Positions 8,053 to 14,450 of a stretch of DNA of 31,366 nucleotides are shown here, piece after piece; the first letter of the stretch is position 1; the number at the start of each line of letters is the position of its first letter. The notes beneath the pieces are model-generated. The model saw only the letters and a program-made list of their open reading frames with translations, ran no database searches and was not told where the DNA came from. The stretch covers positions 1 to 31,366 of the forward strand of contig CALEAW010000005.1 of NCBI GenBank assembly GCA_937943605.1, read 5' to 3'. The translations under genes and the position numbers were made by a program. The stretch comes from an uncultured Sutterella sp. (lineage in GTDB: Bacteria > Pseudomonadota > Gammaproteobacteria > Burkholderiales > Burkholderiaceae_F).

Positions 8053-9423
8053 TTATCCCTTAATCATCTGCTCAAGGACGTGAATTTCGTGATTGAGTTC
8101 TGCATTACCTTGACGTTCTTGAGAGATTTTTCTTACTGCGTGCATTACAGTTGTATGGTCTCGACCACCAAAATGCGCCCCAATTTCAGGCAAACTATGT
8201 TGAGTTAGCTCTTTTGTGAGATACATAGCAATCTGTCGGGGTCTTGCGATCTTGGCAGGGCGACGTTTGGAATGCATTTCTGCAACTTTAATGTTGTAGT
8301 AATCAGCAACTGTTTTTTGGATATTTTCGATAGTAACTAAGTTGTTAGTAACAGAGAATTGATCCCTAAGAACATGCTTAGCGATGTCGATAGTGATCTC
8401 TTTTGCTGCTGATGGTTGGAACTGTTGATATGCGATGACTTGCTGCAGCGCACCTTCTAGTTCTCGAACATTGGATTTCAATCGCTTTGCAATAAACATT
8501 GCAACTTCTTCAGGCAAAGAAGCTCCTAAGGCTTTAGCTTTGTTCAATAGAATAGCGATACGCATTTCTAGTTCCGGCGGTTCAATGGCAACCGATAGAC
8601 CTTGTGAAAAGCGAGATATTAATCGCTGTTCAATATCTTTAAGGTTGCGTGTGTAGGTGTCGGCTGTAAGTACAACTTGTTTGTTATGCGGAACTAGCGC
8701 CTCAAATGCTCGATAAAACTGCGCTTGAGAACCTTTGGCGCCAGAGAAAGATTGCACATCGTCAATGAGCAGTAAGTCGAGACTTCTATAGCGCTCATCA
8801 AACATTTGTAAAGCTTTTTTCGCATGTGCAGAATCGCGTGTCGCTGTTTCACGAGTAGCGGTGGTAAATTCACTAATGAAATCTTGCGCAGAAACACAAC
8901 GAATCTTAGCCTTTGGGTGCAAATCTAGATAACGGTGTCCGATGGCTTGCATTAAATGTGTTTTACCTAACCCAACACCTCCGTAGATATACAGTGGGTT
9001 ATATTGCATTCCCATTGTTGTAGCAACGTGCTCTGCTGCTGCTACGGCTAATTGGTTAGCGTTTCCGTTAACGTAATTCTCGAATGTTAAGCCTGGCAAT
9101 AAACCCGTTTCTTCTCTGGGGGTAATTGTTTCAACTGGGGTAACAGACGCTGGTGATTGCTCGGGTGTTCCCTCGATAGGCCCAATTGGCTGTAAGGTGA
9201 CTTTGACAGGGCTACCGTACAAATGCGTAGCAATATCTTGAATTGTCTTCTGATAGGTTTGCCGGATGGTTTGCATTTTGCTACCGGGGACGCCTAAAAG
9301 CAATTCTCCATTTTCACTGTCCCAACGCAAAGGTACTAAGGGTTCCAGCCAAGTGCTATAAATCATTGGAGGAAGCTTCATTGCTTTGATCTGTGTGAGA
9401 CAGTCTTGCCAGAAGTTGTTCAT
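8053..9423 (-). CDS. dnaA: Chromosomal replication initiator protein DnaA
   Basis: DnaA is the AAA+ initiator that binds TTATNCACA boxes, melts oriC and loads DnaB. The 456-residue protein shows all four domains: N-terminal DnaB/self-interaction domain (about 1-75), a short linker, the AAA+ domain with Walker A GGVGLGKT (148-155) and Walker B LLLIDD (217-222), and the C-terminal DNA-binding domain with the signature HFGGRDHTTVMHAV. The start MNNFWQDCL matches the family start and has AGG upstream. An inverted pair of perfect DnaA boxes lies 116-139 bp upstream, which suggests autoregulation. If the origin is at 769-1225, transcription of this gene runs toward it. Confidence 0.98.
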   Translation of the reverse strand: MNNFWQDCLTQIKAMKLPPMIYSTWLEPLVPLRWDSENGELLLGVPGSKMQTIRQTYQKTIQDIATHLYGSPVKVTLQPIGPIEGTPEQSPASVTPVETITPREETGLLPGLTFENYVNGNANQLAVAAAEHVATTMGMQYNPLYIYGGVGLGKTHLMQAIGHRYLDLHPKAKIRCVSAQDFISEFTTATRETATRDSAHAKKALQMFDERYRSLDLLLIDDVQSFSGAKGSQAQFYRAFEALVPHNKQVVLTADTYTRNLKDIEQRLISRFSQGLSVAIEPPELEMRIAILLNKAKALGASLPEEVAMFIAKRLKSNVRELEGALQQVIAYQQFQPSAAKEITIDIAKHVLRDQFSVTNNLVTIENIQKTVADYYNIKVAEMHSKRRPAKIARPRQIAMYLTKELTQHSLPEIGAHFGGRDHTTVMHAVRKISQERQGNAELNHEIHVLEQMIKG

Positions 9424-9538
9424 GACGGACCTAGATAGTAGTTATGGGCTTGTCTTGACTTGTCTAAGAATGGACATAGTTGACGGTGAATATATTATTT
9501 TAGCGGATTTCCACAAGAAGAAGAGGGATATGAATAAT

Positions 9539-9562
9539 TTATCCACAAAAAGTTGTGGATAA
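9539..9562. promoter_or_regulatory. Inverted pair of DnaA boxes
   Basis: TTATCCACA (9539-9547) and TGTGGATAA (9554-9562) form a perfect dyad with a 6-bp spacer. The location upstream of dnaA suggests a DnaA autoregulatory operator, or a minor origin element. Confidence 0.8.
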
Positions 9563-9726
9563 ATAAGTTCTTAAATTTCAATTACTTAGGGTTTCTTGAA
9601 TCGGTCATAAAGGAAGATTTACACAAGTCCCTGTGATTGTGTTGAGAGGGGATCCCTAAATCTTGTGTTTCACAAAATAAAACGTCTAATGTTCTAGCAG
9701 AAGCAAAGATTTTTCGGTACTATCGT

Positions 9727-9756
9727 TTGACAAAAGGGGCTAGTTTGAGGTCTAAT
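9727..9756 (+). promoter_or_regulatory. Sigma-70-type promoter for rpmH-rnpA
   Basis: TTGACA (9727-9732) is followed after 18 bp by TCTAAT (9751-9756), one mismatch from TATAAT. Transcription would start near 9763 and leave a leader of about 200 nt before rpmH. Confidence 0.6.
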
Positions 9757-9914
9757 ATCAAGCTTTTCGTAATCCTACGTGCAATGTGTGTATATGTCGG
9801 ACCTAAGCTGATTTGAACCGCTTGCACTGTAAAGATGCGAAGACTAATTTTCGCTGTCTCTGACCTGGAATCCAAAAGAGCAGCAGTCCCCTTTTCTTCT
9901 TAATTGATTTTTTG

Positions 9915-9943
9915 CTTCAGACGGCACGGTTGTGTTGCTGAAG
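9915..9943 (+). promoter_or_regulatory. Hairpin in the rpmH leader
   Basis: CTTCAG (9915-9920) pairs with CTGAAG (9938-9943); inside, CGGCAC pairs with GTGTTG using two G-U pairs and one bulged A. The structure lies just upstream of the GAGGA ribosome binding site of rpmH and may affect transcript stability or translation. Confidence 0.4.
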
Positions 9944-9966
9944 TTTATGCCTATTGAGGAATAATC

Positions 9967-10107
9967 ATGGCTACCAAACGTACCTATCAGCCTTCCAAGG
10001 TTAAGCGTGCTCGTACGCACGGCTTCCTGGTTCGCAGCCGCACGAAGGGCGGTCGTCGCGTTCTCGCTCGCCGTCGCGCCAAGGGCCGTCATACTTTGGC
10101 TCTTTAA
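9967..10107 (+). CDS. rpmH: 50S ribosomal protein L34
   Basis: This 46-residue, very basic protein matches L34 along its whole length (MATKRTYQPS, then the KRARTHGFLVR core and a C-terminal arginine-rich stretch ending RHTLAL). E. coli L34 also has 46 residues. GAGGA lies 8-10 nt before the ATG. Codon choice is strongly biased to CGT/CGC and AAG, as expected for a highly expressed ribosomal gene. It is the first gene of the plus-strand cluster and precedes rnpA by 27 bp, the near-universal bacterial arrangement. Confidence 0.98.
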   Translation: MATKRTYQPSKVKRARTHGFLVRSRTKGGRRVLARRRAKGRHTLAL

Positions 10108-10134
10108 TAAGCTAGTTCACGGCCGGTAATTGCC

Positions 10135-10593
10135 GTGTCTAACTTGGCATCAGCATCTTTCAAGTTTCCCCGTAGTCTTCGCATAATTAAGAGTGCGGAC
10201 TATGGGGTACTTGTGCATACGCGAAACGAAAATACCTTTCGGTTAACATCGAAATATTTTTCGGTTAACGCCATGAAATCTACAGAGTGGGAGCATACGC
10301 TTCGCTTCGGTATAACCGTTGGGAAAAAAAATGCACATCGTTCTGTGGATAGAGCACTTGTAAAAAGAATTTTGAGAGAAGCTGCTAGAAAACAAGCCCC
10401 AGCTCTCATTTGTTTGTTAAATGAAAAGAGTTTGGGGCTTGATGTGTCTTTAAGGCTTCGAGTACCTCTAAAGAGTATATCTGGTCATGAACAAGGTGTC
10501 ACTGCTATGAAAATTAATCTTCATAGCGATGTTGAACAATTGATGCAGGCGTTATTGCGTCGAGTCAGTTGTTTAAAGAGTTCGTGTTCGTGA
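10135..10593 (+). CDS. rnpA: Ribonuclease P protein component
   Basis: RnpA binds the RNase P RNA and helps it remove 5' leaders from tRNA precursors. The 152-residue product starts at GTG (10135) just after rpmH. Family features are the RFGITVGKKNAHRSVDR segment (about 57-73) and the following KRILREAAR (77-85). The otherwise conserved RNR-type core (RNxxKR; RNTLKR in related betaproteobacteria) reads RALVKR at 73-78, so the Asn is lost. The protein is longer than E. coli RnpA (119 aa), mainly through a C-terminal tail rich in Leu, Arg and Ser/Cys. Position between rpmH and yidD makes the identity secure despite the divergence. Its bias is AT-richer than that of rpmH. Confidence 0.93.
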   Translation: MSNLASASFKFPRSLRIIKSADYGVLVHTRNENTFRLTSKYFSVNAMKSTEWEHTLRFGITVGKKNAHRSVDRALVKRILREAARKQAPALICLLNEKSLGLDVSLRLRVPLKSISGHEQGVTAMKINLHSDVEQLMQALLRRVSCLKSSCS

Positions 10594-10602
10594 AGTTGAG
10601 CA

Positions 10603-10893
10603 ATGGCTACACTTTTACGTTTACTAGTTCGTCTGTATCAGTTAACACTGTCTCCTTGGATAGGAAGAGAGTGTCGTTTTATTCCGACGTGTTCCAATTA
10701 TGCATTGGATGCTTTAGAACGATACGGTGCTGTCAAAGGAACTTATTTAACAATTTACAGACTTCTACGGTGTCATCCGTTAGGTGGGCGAGGCTATGAT
10801 CCAGTACCCAATAAATTTCGTTGGCGTTGTTGGTGTAGCGATTGTCAAATCTCGAAGTCGGAACAAGATAAAGGATCGAAAGATCTTTTTTAA
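10603..10893 (+). CDS. yidD: Membrane protein insertion efficiency factor YidD
   Basis: YidD is a small inner-membrane-associated protein thought to assist YidC-dependent insertion. The 96-residue product carries the family block LSPWIGRECRFIPTCSNYAL (about 16-35), followed by RCHPLGGRGYDPVP. An N-terminal amphipathic helix (residues 2-14) probably lies along the membrane. It begins 9 bp after rnpA and ends 25 bp before yidC, the standard rnpA-yidD-yidC order. The C-terminal tail after the DPVP motif (WRCWCSDCQISK and on) is Cys-rich and charged and is not part of the family core. Confidence 0.95.
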   Translation: MATLLRLLVRLYQLTLSPWIGRECRFIPTCSNYALDALERYGAVKGTYLTIYRLLRCHPLGGRGYDPVPNKFRWRCWCSDCQISKSEQDKGSKDLF

Positions 10894-10918
10894 ACTTCAA
10901 CAGAAGTAGTGAATAAAT

Positions 10919-12598
10919 ATGGGAAAGGAAATGCAACGCGCCCTTTTGTGGGTGATTCTTTTTACCTCCTGCTTCTTGCTGTGGGATAACTATCAGGTTT
11001 ATAAGGGCGAAAAGTCCTTCTTCCATACTGAGGCCGTCCATCAGCAGGTCTCTGCAGATGTGGCTACTCCCAGTGTCGAGGATGTTGGTTCTTCTGTTCC
11101 GTTGGCTATTGACGTCAAGGATCCTGTAGTTGTTGTGACTGACCGCATGAAGGTTACGTTCGACCGCGAGGGTGCTGTCATTGTCGGTACTGAAATGACC
11201 CAAATTCCACGTCAAGCTGATTGGACGGAAGTTGGTCTGGCAGGATTAATTTTAGGTAAAGAACCTATCAAAAATCTTGGTAATGTTGACTTGCTCGAAT
11301 TGACCAAGAATCGTACCTATGTGGCTCAAAGTGGTTTGGTTGGTGGTGACTTTCCAAACCACAAAGATGCATTTAAGTTAGCGAGCTCTCGCCTGGAGAT
11401 GGGAGACTCTGAAAAGTTAGATGTTGTCTTTGAAGCGACTAAGAATGACGTAACGGTACGTAAGACCTATACCTTTACTCGTGGCCATTACGGGATCAAT
11501 GTCGCTACTGAAGTAGTCAACAATACCAAAGCGTCAATTAAACCCTCTGCGTACTATCAGTTGACTAGAGATGGTGGCAAGCCAGAAGGTGAAAGTTCTT
11601 TATATGCCACTTTCACAGGGCCAGCGGTTTATTCTGAAGAAGAAAAATTCCAAAAATTGGAATTCAGTGATATTGCTGACAATAGCGCTTCGTATGAGAA
11701 GTTTGCCAACAATGGTTGGGTTGCTATGGTTCAGCATCACTTTGTAAGCGCTTGGGTTCCGACGGCTGGCGAAGAACGTGAAAATTATGCTCGCGAAGTT
11801 GGTAAGGATCTGTTCGCTATTGGTTCTTTAGTCAATCTTGGAACCATCGAAGCAGGTAAGAGCGTTTCTAATAAGGCGATTTTGTATGTGGGTCCGCAAG
11901 ATCAAGACCGTCTAGAGCAAATTGCTCCTGGCTTAGAATTGGTTGTGGATTATGGTTGGCTAACGTTCTTGGCGAAGCCGATTTATTGGTTGCTGTCTTT
12001 CCTTTATGGAATTGTTGGCAATTGGGGGTGGGCTATTGTCCTGTTGACCTGCATTGTCAAGTTGATTTTGTATCCGATTTCGGCTGCTGGCTATCGTTCG
12101 ATGGCTCGCATGAAAGAAGTAACGCCGCGTATGAAGGCGTTGCAAGATCGTTATAAGGATGATAAGCAGCGCTTGAATCAGGCTATGATGGAACTGTATC
12201 GTCAGGAAAAAATTAATCCTGTCGGTGGCTGTTTGCCGATTATGGCTCAGATTCCTGTCTTTTTAGCGTTGTATTGGGTTCTTCAAGGTTCGGTTGAGTT
12301 ACGTGGTGCACCGTGGATTTTGTGGGTCAATGACTTGGCCATGCCTGACCCGTGGTTTGTGTTGCCATTACTGATGGCAGTCACCATGTTCTTGCAGATT
12401 CTTTTGAATCCAAAACCGACGGATCCAGTACAAGCTCGTATGATGTATATCATGCCGCTCGTCTTTTCTGTGATGTTCTTCATTTTTGCATCAGGTTTGG
12501 TGTTGTATTGGTTAACCAACAACATCCTATCTATTGTGCAACAGTGGTGGATCAATAAGACCATCGCCGAAGAACGTGCTAAGCGTCAGATGAACTAG
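10919..12598 (+). CDS. yidC: Membrane protein insertase YidC/Oxa1
   Basis: YidC inserts and folds inner-membrane proteins, alone or with SecYEG; the ATP synthase c subunit is a classic client. The 559-residue product has an N-terminal membrane helix (about 6-22), a periplasmic beta-sandwich domain (about 55-340) and the conserved five-helix C-terminal insertase core (about 345-550), with YPISAAGYRSMARMKEVTP and NPVGGCLPIMAQIPVFLALY as hallmarks. Length fits proteobacterial YidC (about 550). The start is uncertain: the ATG at 10919 has no good ribosome binding site, while an ATG at 10931 (MQRALLW) has GGGAAAGGA upstream. A strong terminator follows. Codon use is biased toward highly expressed codons. 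Confidence 0.97.
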   Translation: MGKEMQRALLWVILFTSCFLLWDNYQVYKGEKSFFHTEAVHQQVSADVATPSVEDVGSSVPLAIDVKDPVVVVTDRMKVTFDREGAVIVGTEMTQIPRQADWTEVGLAGLILGKEPIKNLGNVDLLELTKNRTYVAQSGLVGGDFPNHKDAFKLASSRLEMGDSEKLDVVFEATKNDVTVRKTYTFTRGHYGINVATEVVNNTKASIKPSAYYQLTRDGGKPEGESSLYATFTGPAVYSEEEKFQKLEFSDIADNSASYEKFANNGWVAMVQHHFVSAWVPTAGEERENYAREVGKDLFAIGSLVNLGTIEAGKSVSNKAILYVGPQDQDRLEQIAPGLELVVDYGWLTFLAKPIYWLLSFLYGIVGNWGWAIVLLTCIVKLILYPISAAGYRSMARMKEVTPRMKALQDRYKDDKQRLNQAMMELYRQEKINPVGGCLPIMAQIPVFLALYWVLQGSVELRGAPWILWVNDLAMPDPWFVLPLLMAVTMFLQILLNPKPTDPVQARMMYIMPLVFSVMFFIFASGLVLYWLTNNILSIVQQWWINKTIAEERAKRQMN

Positions 12599-12610
12599 CG
12601 TTTATCATGC

Positions 12611-12649
12611 AAAAAAGGGGATGCTCTAAAAATGAGCATCCCTTTTTTT
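12611..12649. terminator. Bidirectional intrinsic terminator between yidC and the convergent membrane gene
   Basis: A stem of GGGATGCTC/GAGCATCCC extended by A/T pairs, with a 7-nt loop, is flanked by six A on the left and seven T on the right. It can therefore terminate in both directions, and the stop codon of the minus-strand gene touches it. Confidence 0.9.
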
Positions 12650-12968
12650 ATAAATGCTTATTTTTACGTAATAAGCTAGGTAACAGTAGAAATGGCCAAA
12701 ACCAGACGGATATGCACCATAAACCAATCTTTACCATAGTGATTGTTTGTGAGACCGAGCGATAGGTCTTAAAAAAGAGAAGAACACCTCCTAGTATGCA
12801 CCAAGCAAGTAATAGACAATAGGCAGTTGCCCTTCCTTCATACGTGTTCCCGATCAAGCTTGCGATGTATGCTGCGATGGGAATGCTTGAGATAATACCC
12901 ATGCAAACACCAATCAGTGTTGGAAGAATAAAAGGTGATTGGTTAGAAGGTTTTCGGTGGAGTGACAT
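12648..12968 (-). CDS. Small hypothetical inner-membrane protein
   Basis: I do not recognise this 106-residue protein. It has a short polar N-terminus (MSLHRKPSNQSP), then hydrophobic segments at about 13-40, 48-66 and 77-98 with a basic end (RKNKHL), so three or four membrane helices are likely. It is the only minus-strand gene between rpmH and uspA. It shares a bidirectional terminator with yidC, which supports a real transcribed gene. No good ribosome binding site precedes the ATG at 12968, so a downstream start cannot be excluded. No catalytic or transport motif is visible. Confidence 0.6.
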   Translation of the reverse strand: MSLHRKPSNQSPFILPTLIGVCMGIISSIPIAAYIASLIGNTYEGRATAYCLLLAWCILGGVLLFFKTYRSVSQTITMVKIGLWCISVWFWPFLLLPSLLRKNKHL

Positions 12969-13079
12969 GGTTCACTTAGAGTAAAAAAGAAAGAGCATCA
13001 TCCTATACCAAGGTTTTAGGAGTGAGCATTACAATTGCCCCACATATTTTTGAAAAAACGTTAATTTTTTCTGATTGTT

Positions 13080-14450
13080 ATGAAGAACAGTGACAAAGAT
13101 CCGATTATTGCGATTGCAACCGCTTCAGGTCGTGGTGGTATTGGCATATTGCGATTGTCTTTCAAAAAGGACTTAGCTACTCGCTTTAGTGAGGCGTTGT
13201 TTGGTGCTCATGTCATTTTGAAAGATCGTTACGCTCATTTATTACCTATCCATGATCTTGAGGGGCAGATATTAGATCGAGCCATTGTTTTATATTTCCC
13301 AGCTCCTCACAGTTATACGGGTGAGTCGGTGATTGAAATTCAAGCTCATGGTGGTCCCGTACTCATGAGTATGTTGTTACGCGTTTGTCTCGAGAAATGC
13401 AAGGGGCTAGATTTACGCATGGCTGAGCCAGGCGAATTTACGAAGAGAGCATTCTTAAATGGGCAAATGGATTTAACCCAGGCCGAAGCTGTTACGGATC
13501 TAATTGATGCTGTCAGTGAGTCAGCTGTTCAAGCGGCAGGACGATCTTTAAGTGGGGAATTTTCGAAACGCATTAAACAGGTCGATGAAGAAGTTGCTGA
13601 ATTAAGAGCTTTTGTTGAGGCAACACTAGATTTTCCGGAAGAAGAAATTGATGTTTTGAGTTCTGCTGTTGTTACGAAACGTCTAGAGGGCGTGCGAGAA
13701 AGTTTGTCCAAAATTTTGGCCCAAGCGCAACAGGGCAGTATTCTTCGGGAGGGCGTTACGGTTGCTATTGTAGGCAGCCCCAATGTCGGCAAATCTAGTT
13801 TGCTAAATGCACTGGCTGAAGAAGAAGTTGCTATCGTGACGGATATACCAGGAACTACAAGAGATCGTATTGAACATTGGGTTTCGTTGAAAGGTATACC
13901 CGTTAAGATGGTGGATACAGCAGGGATACGTGATACTGCTGATATTGTTGAAAGTAAGGGGATTGAACGTACTCTTGCAGAAATTCGTAAAGCGGATATT
14001 GTGCTACATCTGCTCGACGCTTCTGGACGAGTGTCTGATGATGTTGAAGTTTTGCGAAAGGTGTTGAGTGAGGTAAGACAAGGCGTACCGCTATTAACTG
14101 TTAAAAATAAAGCTGATTTGTGTCAAGAGAGTAGTGAAACTACAGAGCTACGCATTTCAGCTAAACAAGGAATTGGTCTAGAAGCCCTTAAAGACAAGGT
14201 TTTGGATGTTGTGGGCATGGCTACAACTGTTGATGGGTTATTCATGGCTCGCGAGCGTCACTTAGCGTGTTTACGAGAGGCTATGGAACACATTGAGATT
14301 GCCCAAAAGATCAGTATTAGTATGCCTATGCCAGAGTTATTTGCCGAAGAGTTGCGCTGGGCAAGTAAAGCCTTCGATGAAATTCTCGGTGAAACAACCA
14401 CTGAAGATCTTCTCGGTTTGATATTTAGTAAATTTTGTATTGGAAAATAA
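13080..14450 (+). CDS. mnmE: tRNA modification GTPase MnmE
   Basis: MnmE works with MnmG to add the aminomethyl or carboxymethylaminomethyl group to the C5 of wobble U34 in certain tRNAs, using GTP and methylene-tetrahydrofolate. The 456-residue product shows the N-terminal folate-binding domain (ATASGRGGIGILRL near 13-26), a helical middle domain, an inserted G domain with GSPNVGKSS (232-240), TDIPGTTRD, DTAGIRD and NKAD, and the invariant C-terminal CIGK. The length equals the family norm. It opens the tRNA-modification/partition operon, and its TAA is immediately followed by the mnmG ATG. The ribosome binding site is weak. Confidence 0.98.
   Translation: MKNSDKDPIIAIATASGRGGIGILRLSFKKDLATRFSEALFGAHVILKDRYAHLLPIHDLEGQILDRAIVLYFPAPHSYTGESVIEIQAHGGPVLMSMLLRVCLEKCKGLDLRMAEPGEFTKRAFLNGQMDLTQAEAVTDLIDAVSESAVQAAGRSLSGEFSKRIKQVDEEVAELRAFVEATLDFPEEEIDVLSSAVVTKRLEGVRESLSKILAQAQQGSILREGVTVAIVGSPNVGKSSLLNALAEEEVAIVTDIPGTTRDRIEHWVSLKGIPVKMVDTAGIRDTADIVESKGIERTLAEIRKADIVLHLLDASGRVSDDVEVLRKVLSEVRQGVPLLTVKNKADLCQESSETTELRISAKQGIGLEALKDKVLDVVGMATTVDGLFMARERHLACLREAMEHIEIAQKISISMPMPELFAEELRWASKAFDEILGETTTEDLLGLIFSKFCIGK

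Larger units (their letters stand above)
9424..9966. other. Divergent dnaA/rpmH intergenic region
   Basis: This 543-bp gene-free region separates the minus-strand dnaA cluster from the plus-strand rpmH cluster. It holds an inverted DnaA-box pair (9539-9562), a promoter (9727-9756) and a long, partly structured rpmH leader. In many bacteria this spacer is oriC. Here it has only two perfect boxes, no triplet array and no comparably AT-rich block, so I rank it as the second candidate or as a dnaA control region. Confidence 0.6.

Noticed and set aside
8845..8860. parS-like sequence TGTTTCACGAGTAGCG inside dnaA
   Set aside because: It matches only 12 of 16 positions, with all four mismatches in the right half, and it lies in coding sequence. 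Not enough to call a ParB site.
9796..9864. tRNA-like arrangement of stems (69 nt) with a CTGTAAA loop in the rpmH leader
   Set aside because: The outer 6-bp and inner stems are weak, the D-loop lacks GG, and the T-loop lacks TTC. It does not form a proper cloverleaf; chance is the better explanation.
9916..9925. TTCAGACGGC, the reverse complement of the Neisseria DNA uptake sequence
   Set aside because: A single 10-mer in 31 kb. Genomes using this signal carry it very often, and the gene content does not point to Neisseriaceae.
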